DNA from: Cardinalis cardinalis
Lineage: Eukaryota > Chordata > Aves > Passeriformes > Cardinalidae
NCBI GenBank assembly: GCA_014549065.1
Contig: JACDOX010000007.1
Span: 5,325,034 to 5,389,033 of the forward strand
Direction of reading: 5' to 3'
DNA length: 64,000 bases
Position 1 is the first letter of the stretch, and every line of letters begins with the position of its first letter. The notes under the pieces are model-generated. The model had not been told where the DNA came from. It did not search any database and was given only the letters and a program-made list of their open reading frames with translations. Shown piece by piece: positions 1 to 10,800 of this stretch. The translations under genes and the position numbers were made by a program.

Positions 1-2882
1 TTCAGCAGATTCATGTACAGAACAAATAAAGTTTGAATATTTTTGTATTTTGTGGGAAACGTCAAATCCTGGCGAGTCATGTAGTTAAAGCATACTTTGG
101 ATACAGAATAAGGAGTATGATCCTCTCTCTTCTCTCCTTCCAATCCTAAACTCATCTCTGGCAACAAAACTCACCTTTCCCATTCTTGAAAAGCACTGCT
201 GGTTTTTATGCCAATTGAGGTGTAATTTGGAAAAAGGACACACGATCTCATAACNCACCTTACTCCCTCTCTTGTGATGCTCAGAGTTTGGCTGCTGGGA
301 TTCTGGTATCCCCAGAGCTTTGGTTCCTACATTGTTTTCACACTGATACATGTCAAACCCTAACTGGTTATATAATACAGGAAATAATGGGAAAATTTTC
401 AGCTGACACAAGAGCATGTTGGTTTGATCTGCTGAAGCCAGAGTACCTGTGCACAGACAGCCCGGGGACCTCCATCCGCTCCCCCTGGCACATCTCTCTG
501 GATAAACACTGGGAGCTGCAATGGCAAGTGCTCATCCTCATGCTTGATTTTGAGCTCTATACGCAGCTCAGCAGGTGTCATTCCCTCAACTNCTGCTCTG
601 GTTTCCCCTCTTCAAGTGTTTTGTAGTAAAGTCACACAAGAGGTTTCCTCAAATACTTCATCATCCTCGGTAGAAAAGGAGCATCAAGTTCTCCATGCCT
701 TGAGAACAACACTCCCCTCTCTTGGCTCTTTCTCTGCTTAAATGCACATACATCTATTGTAGGCCTGAAGGCAAAAGCTCTTAAAAGGAAAGAAAAAGAA
801 GATATTTCACTGCCACAAGGGATGAAACAATGGAAAACCATTGGAGCAGCCAGTCTCTGGTCCTGGGGCATCCATTACTGTTGTGGCTGGTGGCACTATT
901 CTACTTGTTCCCCTCTAGGTAGCTCCTGCACTAGGGCACTGGATGTTCCCTGGCATTGTACTCTGAGTTTGATGAAGTAGAAACCATCTTCACTGTGGCA
1001 GGAACACTGCTTGCTACAAGCAAAACAATAGCTGTCATCCTCCCTCTTCCCTGCTTCGTGCTATGCTTCATTTTGTTTTACATTTAAAGAAACCAAAACC
1101 AGTCTGTCGTTTCAGCAGTTTCCCCAAGCCCTTCTGATGTGCTGTTTGTAACTCTTGCAAGCTCAATGCAGGGTGTAGAGTTAGAAAAATAACTCCTTGG
1201 ATGTGACTCTGGGGTATTTTTTTCCCCTTAGAGCATGTAGATGACTTCTCAATACTGATGAGGCACACAGCAAATCAGAGAGAAGCCCCTTGCAAGCTGA
1301 AAATCAGCATTGCAGGAATGAGTGAAATTGCAGAAATGTGAGTCTGGCACATGTTGCAGCACTTTTTTTTGGTCTGGTAAATAAAAAGCAGTGAAAACAG
1401 GAAAATCTGAGTATTTTTTAAATGGCTTGTTAGAATCCCTATTCTGTGGCTTCTCTGCCCAGTTTAAGGCAAGAAATAAGAGTTTTTGGTGAAGTGCTAT
1501 GTGCAGGAAGGGGCTGGGTGACAGTAAATGTGCCCTCCACGTTCCACATGCACCTGGGAGCAAGGCTGCAANAAAGGGCTGAGAGAAGGGCACGTGGGAA
1601 GAAAGGGTGATTTAAAAGCTCTTCAGGTCAGAAACAGGATGAAGTAACCACAGATTACTAAAACAGATGAAGATTTATAGAAATCGTCAAAGGAATGCTG
1701 TGCCCTTGGCAAGCGATGAGNAAAAAAAACACAACAAAACCCCTGAAAGGTGGCTGAGCAAAAGCAGTTAAATGAAAACCATCTTTGTGACCCAGTGTGA
1801 GGAGGAAAACAGCTGGCAGGGGCTGCAGAGCCTCGAGCAGCCTGGGCTGGGGCAGCCGGGGAGCAGCCCCGGAGCTTTGGCTCCTGCCGGTGCACGGAGC
1901 CCAAGCCACTGCTCCGAACAGCNCAGCACGGGCATGGAGAGGGGAGGCAGGAGAAAAAGGAATTTTCTCAAGCTGCCCCAGTCGTGCCTCAGCTCTGCTC
2001 TGGAGGAAATGGACTAAAGCTGCAACTAATTTGGAAATAGCGAAAAGGGAAGTGTATCTTAGAGAATTTACAAGAATGGACTGAGTTGGGTTTCAGGGAG
2101 NCTTGACTGAGAAGCATTCACTTTTAATAAATTATTAAAGGTTATTAAGAAATAATATTGATAAATCCTACCTAATTTATAAACACTTACAAAATATTCT
2201 ATTTTTCTACTAACAGAAGAATACAACCAGTTTCTCACACATGACCCCCAATTTTTGCCTAATTAATAAGCTATCCAGAAGCTGTTAATTTCTCAGATCA
2301 GAGTGGGTTAAAGGTGTCCACACTGACATACAAAATGATGGATATTTAACTGAGATTGAGAAAAACCAACAGAAATCAGATTTTCTTGAAGTATTTTTAA
2401 AGGAAGCTTTGCTAGCAGTAGCCTCTTTGGTGATATAAAAGCATATTTCCTCATATTAGTGTATTCACCTTGTTTCTAGAATAAGTGTTTAATGCAGGGT
2501 TGAAAATTTGGGAAGGAATGGAACAGCTAAAAAGCAGCTTTTCTTACAGGTGAATCAAAAATTAAAAAAAGGAGAAGCGGTAATCTACAATTTCTAAATT
2601 CTCGTAGNATACAAGAAACAGAAAAATACCAGCTCCACTCCTCAAATAAAGTAATTTTTGTCCTCAATATACCTGTTAACTTCAAAGTCAGGGTAGATGA
2701 GAAGAAGAGGATTGTCTATTCATGCGGTGGTGGAAATATGAACAGGATCTGCAATGGCTGNGGAAGGGAGAGTGGAAATCCCTTTAGCTCTGCTGGTAAA
2801 TAAAATTTTTGTGCTTTGAAACATGTATCTTAATTCTTTAGTAATTCAGTATGGCTTACCAGCTTTTATCTCACCCAAAAAA

Positions 2883-2914
2883 GTGTGCGTGTATATATAT
2901 ATGTTTATATATAA
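2883..2914. repeat. GT/TA-rich simple repeat
   Basis: A short run of GT units passes into TA units, with a second TATATA tract just after it. This is an ordinary dinucleotide microsatellite in intergenic DNA. Confidence 0.7.
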
Positions 2915-3162
2915 TTCATTTTCATTGAATTCTCATTCTGGTTACACACAACTTGGTAAGNATTATTAGTTAGAAGAGTCTTTATTAATATAAAATAGAT
3001 GGTAATGAAACATTGGAGCTCCCTGAAGTAAGCATAAAAGAAAAGACAAGCAAGTTTAAAGTGTAGTTCTCAAATGGGCATCACAAATACAACAAGTACT
3101 GAATTTAAAATAAGGACTAAAATTGCTTGCTGGTTTCTTCCTATTGAGAATTTTGCTTCTTA

Positions 3163-3220
3163 AAAAAACAAACAAACAAACAAAAAAAACCCAAAAAAAC
3201 AAACCCACTGAAACCCAAAA
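3163..3220. repeat. A-rich (AAAC)n-type simple repeat
   Basis: Repeated A-runs separated by single or few C residues (AAAC and AAAAC units) decay into A-rich DNA. It may be the remains of a poly-A tail of a retroposed sequence, but no element body is recognisable next to it. On the opposite strand it makes an artificial Phe/Val/Leu-rich open frame. Confidence 0.75.
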
Positions 3221-4390
3221 ACAGACCAAAGAAATTGAAACAAAAAATTNCAAAAAACTGTACTGAAGACCAGTCCTCCAGCTACTGATTAACTTCACAC
3301 CAGTGAACTGGCCTTGTTGCCCCAGATGTTGAAGCACTAAATCATACAGATCCAGCTGCTGGATTCCAAGATCCATCTTTACATTGAAACATCCCAAAAG
3401 GGCTGTTCAGCCTCTGAGCACCCCGGGGATGCTGCATCTCCACAGCTTGGCCTTGGCCATCACAGCAGGAAAGCAAAGCTGCTGCATTGCTCCTGCTAAG
3501 ATGAAAAGAGGAAAGAGCAAGTTCATACAAACATTTCCTTTCTCAGCTCCCTATTTTTGCAATTTAACTTACAGCAAGCCTTCCAAACACAGTGCAAGCC
3601 CAGAACATGTGGCAAACGTTCATTTCAGGTCCATTTTCCGATAGGACGGAGCTGGTTCGTATTTGGGGCGTGTGCTTTGATCCTGCTGCTTGGAGTCTCA
3701 TGAAAACTCAACTCAGTTCCTGTCTTTTGCCCCTGAAATCGTGGTTATTCCCATCACTGCCATTGACACCTGCCCAGCAAGCCTGGAGAAGAGATGGGTG
3801 GCTTTTAACATCTGTGAGGGCTTTGTGCTCCTTGCTGAGATGGGCAGACGATCCTAGGAGAAGTCGAGCAGCAGAAAACTGGTTGCACAGGTCTGCGCCC
3901 TGTCCCNAGCTTCTGTACATCACGACCTGATGTTTTGGGCAGGATTGTGTAGGAAAAAAGCACCACTTTCAAAGGCTCCCAGTGACTAAAAGATGCTGAC
4001 TGAAGGAAAAAAGGTCTGTTAAAATTAAAAANATCCTTGGCAGAAGACGTAAAGAAGTTAAGTTCCTACGAGATTCTCAAATTAATAACCTACCTAATTA
4101 GTGAGAGCTCCTAGCAGAGGGAGGCACTCCACCGATTTATTTCAGGGAGGGCGTGGTGGAAACTCTCCTCCCAAACCTGGTGATCTGCGGTCTCAAATTA
4201 ATGACTCCCAGCACTTCTCAGATCCCAACNCTCTGAAAAGTTGGGATCTTCCAAGCGCCGTCTGGAAAAGTTTGTGCGGGTCTCTTTTGTGGTGCACAAC
4301 ATCCGAGCGCTGGGACGGGGGGGGGCACGGGGGAGCCACCGGCGGGCGGTGCCGCGGGGGCGCTTCGTGCCTCGCGCGCGCGGCGGCGGC

Positions 4391-4814
4391 NNNNNNNNNN
4401 NNNNNNNNNNNNNNNNNNNNNNNNNNNNNNNNNNNNNNNNNNNNNNNNNNNNNNNNNNNNNNNNNNNNNNNNNNNNNNNNNNNNNNNNNNNNNNNNNNNN
4501 NNNNNNNNNNNNNNNNNNNNNNNNNNNNNNNNNNNNNNNNNNNNNNNNNNNNNNNNNNNNNNNNNNNNNNNNNNNNNNNNNNNNNNNNNNNNNNNNNNNN
4601 NNNNNNNNNNNNNNNNNNNNNNNNNNNNNNNNNNNNNNNNNNNNNNNNNNNNNNNNNNNNNNNNNNNNNNNNNNNNNNNNNNNNNNNNNNNNNNNNNNNN
4701 NNNNNNNNNNNNNNNNNNNNNNNNNNNNNNNNNNNNNNNNNNNNNNNNNNNNNNNNNNNNNNNNNNNNNNNNNNNNNNNNNNNNNNNNNNNNNNNNNNNN
4801 NNNNNNNNNNNNNN
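4391..4814. other. Assembly gap of 424 N
   Basis: A continuous block of N interrupts the CpG island. It begins directly after a GGC repeat and ends six bases before the PARD6G start codon. The gap therefore hides most of the 5' UTR and probably the transcription start. Whether the N count is a real size estimate cannot be told. Confidence 0.99.
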
Positions 4815-4820
4815 GGGAAG

Positions 4821-4892
4821 ATGAACCGGAGTTTCAACAAATCTCAGACTCTGCGGTATCTGGAGTGCAGCGCGGTGGAAGTGAAGAGTAAG
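4821..4892 (+). CDS. PARD6G: PARD6G coding exon 1 (N-terminus, start of PB1)
   Basis: This exon encodes residues 1-24 of Par6 gamma, a scaffold of the Par3/Par6/aPKC polarity complex. The peptide starts MNRSFNKSQTLR and ends SAVEVKSK, which is the gamma-paralogue N-terminus as I remember it. Par6 alpha and beta have different leaders before the shared VEVKSK. The ATG has A at -3, a strong Kozak position. The exon ends in AAG followed by the donor GTGAGC, leaving a phase 0 intron. VEVKSK is the first strand of the PB1 domain. By alignment with Par6 alpha from memory, Lys22 is the basic residue that contacts the acidic OPCA motif of atypical PKC. The exon sits inside the CpG island, next to an assembly gap that hides the 5' UTR. 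Compared with the mammalian protein as I recall it, residues 13-15 differ (YLE here). Confidence 0.95.
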
Positions 4893-7792
4893 GTGAGCGG
4901 ACCGCGGCGCGGCCTCGGCCGGGAGCGCCCCTGCCCGGTGGTGCTCCCGAAAATGAATGGAGCCCCCCGCCCCCTTCCCCCGTGTCTGCCCTCCCCGCCC
5001 GGTGCGGCCGGAGCCGTGTCCCAGGCTCAGCCCGCAGAGCGGGGACGGGCTGGCGGCGGCCGGCGAGAGGCGGGATCGGCGCTCCGGGCGCAGCTCCCGG
5101 CGAGCGGCCCCTGCCCGGCCGAGGCNGCGGCGCGACCCTTCCCCGCCCGCCCCGGCGCGGCGCCCGCCGCTCCTGCTCCGTCTTTTGTTTCGCCGCGGGG
5201 ACTCCGGCCGTAACTTCGTGGGGTGGCTCGGGAAGCGCCGCCGGCCTCGCCTGGCGGGCGGGATGGGCTCGGCCCGGGGGCACCGGGAGGCGCGGCGGCG
5301 GTGCCGCTCCTGCCCCNAGCGCTCCGACCGGCTCCCGGTAGGCGGGATGGGCGCCCCGACGCGTTCTGCGGAGAGGAGCGGGAGGGAGAAGGGCCGGGTC
5401 CTCCCGCCGGTGCTGCCGTAGGTGCGAGCCGCCGGAGCCAGAGGGAGACCTGCGGGAATCTCCCGCTCCTGCGGCGGCTGTGCCGGGATGCCGGCGTCAG
5501 CCTGTGCCCGCTGGTGGGGCTGGGGCAGGAGCCCACATCGGCAGGGCTGCCGGGGCTGGCCGCCCTAAGGATGGTGTCGGGGGGCTGTGCCTGACCTTGG
5601 TCGTGCTCAGCTCTGGTCGAGAGACTTTGGCCGCTCTCGGTTGAACCAGCACATCAAAATCTTGCCTCTGAGGGCGAAAATTAGTAGCATTTAAGCAAAA
5701 CTGAGAAATCTCCCCGAAAGCCCGTGTTTTGTATTACAGGCAAGGTGTAACTAATGCGTAAGTTGAAAAGAGTACCGATAACGTTAACCTTTCCCGGAGT
5801 CCCTGATCACCTGCTGAGGTGGTGTTGGAGGTGATGTCCTTGGGATTCTCTGCTTGGTGCTGCTCATTTTTGTCCATTTTTGCTGTTAAAATTTGTGTTC
5901 AGATCAAATGGCCTTGAGCAGCNCATGGAACAGAGATGGCTTCAGTGGGAGAAGTACCTTGTATCCAGGGGAGCCTCCAATCATTTCTAAACGTGGCACC
6001 TGAAATGTGAGTTCAGGCCCTTATTTCCTAACCTGCTGTTGCCACTTGAAAGGGCTCAACTGGCCTGGAAAGCTCCATTCTGCTTCCATAGCTGGAGAGT
6101 TTTGATTTGGCTTGTACTGGTTCTAAGATGTAACCCACCCACAACATTCCTTGTGGCTCCCAAACGCTCCAGATCCTGTCNTCTGAATTATACCCCTTAC
6201 ATTCTGTGAGTATTAAACTAAAGCCTTGACCACATAGGAGAACTTTTAAGTTCATCCCCTTTCTTCTTCTTCAATATTGCCATAGCTTGAGCTTGTTCTA
6301 CTAACAATTAGAAAGCAACCTTAAAATAAAGGGCTCATAGCTTCCCTTACAGCTGCAGGAATTCTGTAAGTGAATCCTACCTGGTTCTATAGACACAGAG
6401 TGATGTGTAGGGAGATTGAAAGCCTAAAAATGATTGCNGATTTTTGGAGGGAAGGAAAATAAACTTACATGGGTGGGACTGAAGGCCTTCTGTAGCTCAG
6501 GGTTGTCACTGCTGGTGGCCCAGAAATTAGTCTGGAGAACTCTGCTGCATTGTAAGAAAACTTGAAATAGAAGCTAAATTGAAAATGCCCTGTTGAGGAC
6601 CTAGACCCAGTGATGATCTGTGAACCTGCAGCGTGTGTCAGTGGAAGCCGTGCTGCNGAATTTCCTGGTGCTGGTGAGTTTCACTGTTAGCATGACTTGG
6701 GCACAATAACAGCTGGGCTATTGATGTAGCAAGCTGTCGGTGCTGACATTGCAAGATAGTTTTATTTTGCCTGTAAAGCTCACAGGCTCCCTCTCACAGA
6801 GTTACTCTTCAGTGATCTGAAGGAGGTCCAGTGACAAGCTCTGGGCNATGGTACCTGGCAAGGTGCTGTATAAAAACCTGATAACTCTTACAAAAACACN
6901 GTTCTCTTGTGGGGTGGGTTGTGATGCTGGCAGCCTTGTCCCTGNGGATCACTGTGTTGTTGTGCTGTAATCATCCAGAAATACAGAGCGCTGAGGTTTT
7001 TTCATCTGCATGGACTATCTGAGGCTGAGAGAACAAAATGGTTCAGTAATGCTACTTTTGGTAGCCCTACGTAGTCAACCTTTTAAACACTTAGTTGCTT
7101 GTGTTTTGTAAGTATGAGGCCTGCCTGGGCTTGCCTGAGAACTTGAAAGTTGAGTCTGAGAACTCATGATTTTGCAGCTATCGCCTGGGAGCACGGGCTG
7201 CCAGGTGAGCGGGGGTGGGTGCAGCTCAGCCTCTGCGCCAGGGCATGCTGCTGGCCGGGGATCAAGGGATTCTCGGTGGCTTTTCAAAGGCTGGGGAAGT
7301 GGCAGTCCGTGGGCAGGTGGAATCCCTTTTAGCAGAGGAGCTGAGTGTGAGAGAGTGCTGCTTTTACCCAGTGGTGTGAAATAGCTTTTCTCCTCTGAAG
7401 ATTGAGTTTGATCAGAAGGAGCGCTGGGAAAAAAATGGTTGTGGGGTGTTGGATGGGAGATAGTTTGCAGATGCTGGGGTTTTGATATCCCTGCCTCTGT
7501 TATGATAACCAGGTGGTTCCTTCCTTAAGGATAAACCAGCATCCTGTTGGTGTCTTGCATTAGTCACAATTCAAAAATGGTCCTGTGAAATCTGATTTTT
7601 CTGGATTTTCAGAATTTCTTTCATTTTCTCCAAAAAACAAGTTATTGNAAGTCAGTTTGTGCCCTTGATTGTTGAAAGGGGAGAGTTTGTCAGCGCTAAG
7701 TATTATGCTGGGTAAGATACTTCTCTGGAAATCCCCAAGTATCCTTAAGTTATAAGTTTCTTGATGTGTGCCAGAGGGTTGTTAAAAACAAA

Positions 7793-7812
7793 GTGTGTGT
7801 GTGTCTGTGTGT
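7793..7812 (+). repeat. (GT)n microsatellite
   Basis: Ten GT-like dinucleotides with one CT interruption. It is immediately followed by a G-rich tract. Confidence 0.85.
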
Positions 7813-7817
7813 TGGAA

Positions 7818-7860
7818 GGGGTGAGGTGGGGGGGCGAGGGAGGAGGAGAAGGAGGGAGCA
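7818..7860 (+). other. G-rich/purine tract with G-quadruplex motif
   Basis: Runs of four, seven and three G with short loops occur within 7818-7840 and satisfy the G3+N1-7 quadruplex pattern, followed by a GGA-rich purine tract. It lies on the coding strand of intron 1, so it could fold in the nascent RNA. No function is implied by the sequence alone. Confidence 0.6.
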
Positions 7861-10800
7861 TCTTGATGGCTGAAGTCATTCCAGTTTTCAGCATCCTTCT
7901 GGTGCCATTGGGCCAAAACCTGCAGGGGGTATTCGTCTTTTTTTGTCCAGTAGGCCTGTGGGGTTTGTGGATGATTGGATTTCTGCGGGTCTGAACCAGC
8001 CTGTGGCTCTGCTGAACCTAGCCTGACCCATCACCCCTGCTGGGAACATGGCCCAAAGCATGCTTCAGTTCTCCATTCTTGTCTCCGTGGATTTTTCATG
8101 TCTGTGCCTACGTGAGGGGGACACTGGCAGTGATATATTCTCTGCTCTGTCATTGCAGAAGGATGAGCTTCGTGGCACTGTCTTGTACCTTTTTGTGTGT
8201 GCCGGGTCACTTTTTCTCTGGGTGACTGTAAGGTGCTACAAAAGCTTAATGGATTTCTGTGCTGCAGCAAATGCTGAAGGGGAAAACCCTCTGCCACCTG
8301 TGCACACCTCTATTTCAGACATGGCAGTGGTGGAAATTGCTGCAGTCATCTTCTTTAAGCTCCCTGCTTTTTCCCTTGTCACCCTCATCCTCAAAGAGCT
8401 GGCCTTAAAATCAAAACACTTAAAAGCTTATTGCTAGATAGAAAAGAAGAAGGGTAAAGAGAAACCTGCTTAGAAGTTGGCACATGTCGTAAGAAAATAT
8501 TAATTGAATTGTAATTATACCTTANCCCTTCTATCCCATCTTTCATGACAAAATAAATTAGAAGCTCAGTTCTTATCTAGGTGTTGTCTCTGTAGCTCAG
8601 GATTAATGTTTNAGCCCTTTTAGACAGGATCTGAAAACACATTAGCTTGCTGGCTTAGAACAACTGTGTATTCTCATGTGTCCAGTACTCACTGGCTCCT
8701 TTTCTCTGTTGGGTGACAAGTGAAGTATCTGTCCCCTCTCAAGAAACTGCCTCTAATCTCTGAAAAAGGTTTCCAGATGACCCTTTCTCTCCTGTTTTTT
8801 CCCTTTTACCAAGAGCTCCAGTGCCTGCAATGTGTGGGGCTTTTTGTGTTTGTTTTGTTTGGGATCTTGTGGCCACAGGCAGAGTTCTTAACCTATTTTT
8901 CATTTTCTGTCTTTAGCTTTACAGAGAGGTTATAGGCTTCTTTGCCTGTGAATATAAGCCTACAGAAGAACAAATGCTTTTAAAGTAGGAGTTCCTACAT
9001 TAGTGGTGGAACTTCTCTTGAATTATAACTCCATGTAGCCAATCTTCTTTTGTCTTGCTCTGAGTGAAAGGAGATTTTATTTTTTTCTTCCCTTGAATAC
9101 TATATGCAGTTTTTCAAATGGGAGCGTAACTATCAGCCCAAATGTGTATTTCTTTTCCAATCTCTTAGAAATTNTGGAATAGTAGAAGTATAAGATTGCC
9201 CCGGGCCTTTAAATGATATCACTTGGAATTGTTTGTGAAAGTGTGTTTGTTTTTTTTTTTTTACTTTGAAACTGAAAGGTCCATATTTCTGGCTTAAAAG
9301 CAGCAGAGTAGTGTTTTTCTGTTACTACTATATGAACTCCTGTGAACTGTATGTACTAGTAAGAACTAATTTTCATGATTTCAAAGTTGGCTAAATGTGC
9401 TCGTCGTTCCCTGATAAAAGTGCTTTGCAGAAGAGCCCTTTGTTGTTGATGAGCCCTCTCGGACAATGGAACTTTTGATAGTGGCTGAGGTTTGTAAAAG
9501 CACAGCTACCTGACTCACGTGCTGACTGTCACATTTCTGCCTTACTAATAGTGTCATGTTTTCTTGCATTGCAAACTGATTTACAAATTAACAATAACGT
9601 GACTAACATCCTACTACTATAAACAAACCCATTAAGATAAATAGAACCAGTTAATTGCAACCATATTTTTTAATACTCTCTTTTCTATCCTGTTTTGACT
9701 CTCATTAAATGCTAGTGTTTAGATGGGTGCTGCAAATGGATTATCAATAAATTTTNAATCATTTTCTGATGTGTCCTGAGTAGACATGATACTGCTACGG
9801 TGTTCAAAGACAAAAAGCATGTTTGGGATCAGCTGTGCTCTGTGCTCTTACGAAGTCACTTGCAGCTGAAAGGCTGTTTTGGTCTGAGGCACGTGTAGCA
9901 GTCAGTGCTTTAGCAAGCCTGCCCAGCTGGCAGAATGATGTAGCATTCAAACCCCTTGTGGGTGCTTTGTCCTGCTCATGTGCTGTCCCCCGTTCTTAGA
10001 AGAAGTGTGCCTGTGCTGTTACATAAAGATTGATGGTTTAAACCTTTTGCATCTTCCTCCCTGCCAAAGTTGCTGGTATTGCATGACTGCTGCTGATCAT
10101 GACTGTTCAGCTATGGCAGTGTGTGTTTACACATTGTGTATTTGAAATGTATAAAGTGTAGCATCCAGCAGTGTTAAAACTGCAGTAATAGCAAGCTTAC
10201 TTTTAATAGCCCCTTCTAATGAGATTTTAAAGGTCTGGTTCTGCACTGTCTGGTGTTAACTGACAGAGGTCTACAAATTGTGTTTTCCAGCCTTGTGTAC
10301 TTTGATTTCACTCTAACCCTGAAGCTATACAGGCCTTCTGAAGTTTTAAGAAAAGTTTTCCATGTGTAGCACACTTCAAAATAGATCAAAAAGCAGCGCT
10401 CTTAAAATGCTACAGAATGTTAAAAGACTTTAAGTCTGCTTAAAGTTTTTAAGCAGTACTTTAGATTCTTCCAAGTTAAAGTCATACTTTTCATACCTGG
10501 CATAAAACTAAAATAAGTGCAGTAAAAAGCCCTGTAACCATCTGATTTAACTTCTGTTTTTGAGCTTGAAAACATATTCGATTATATGCAAACCAAATGT
10601 GGCANGGACTCAGAAAACTGCAGTGCTTCCCTCTCTCAAATTAAGACAGTGTGCCACAGCAATAGCAACTTGAGACAGTCTGGATTGTTGCAAAANGCGT
10701 CAAGAGAAAGAGACTGTAAGCATTAATCTCTTAAGAAGTGTTGCCTCTGTTCCTTTCCTTCCCAGTTTGCTGGGCTTTCACAGCAGGTATTGTGCTTATT

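Larger units (their letters stand above)
1..4280. other. 5' intergenic region upstream of PARD6G, no gene seen
   Basis: No recognisable coding sequence, RNA gene or interspersed repeat is visible on either strand. Open frames here are short, overlap on opposite strands and match no family I know. The stretch at about 1790-1960 is more GC-rich than its surroundings and has several CpGs, but has no gene structure. Around 2100-3000 it is AT-rich. The nearest supported feature is the CpG-island promoter immediately downstream. Confidence 0.6.
4280..5600 (+). promoter_or_regulatory. PARD6G: CpG island with PARD6G promoter and 5' end
   Basis: GC content and CpG frequency rise sharply at about 4.28 kb and fall back at about 5.6 kb, against an AT-rich background on both sides. 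The island surrounds coding exon 1 and the start of intron 1, as expected of a TATA-less vertebrate promoter. Its left part contains a G-rich run (about 4312-4333) with quadruplex potential and a CG/GGC repeat (4373-4390) running into an assembly gap. The transcription start and most of the 5' UTR are probably inside that gap, so no start site or core promoter element can be assigned. Long open frames on both strands here result from low stop-codon density in GC-rich DNA. Confidence 0.85.

Noticed and set aside
3056..3397. Minus-strand Phe/Val/Leu-rich frame resembling a membrane protein
   Set aside because: It is the reverse translation of the (AAAC)n simple repeat.
4101..5213. Long + strand open frame across the CpG island
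   Set aside because: It runs through the N gap and through GC-rich DNA where stops are rare. Its only real coding part is the 72 bases of PARD6G exon 1.
4834..5536. Arg/Pro/Gly-rich frames on both strands at the island
   Set aside because: Composition-driven open frames in CpG-island DNA with no recognisable domain.
8048..8437. 129-codon + strand frame with hydrophobic stretches in intron 1
   Set aside because: No family recognised, no homologous motif or splice context, and lengths like this occur by chance in 64 kb.
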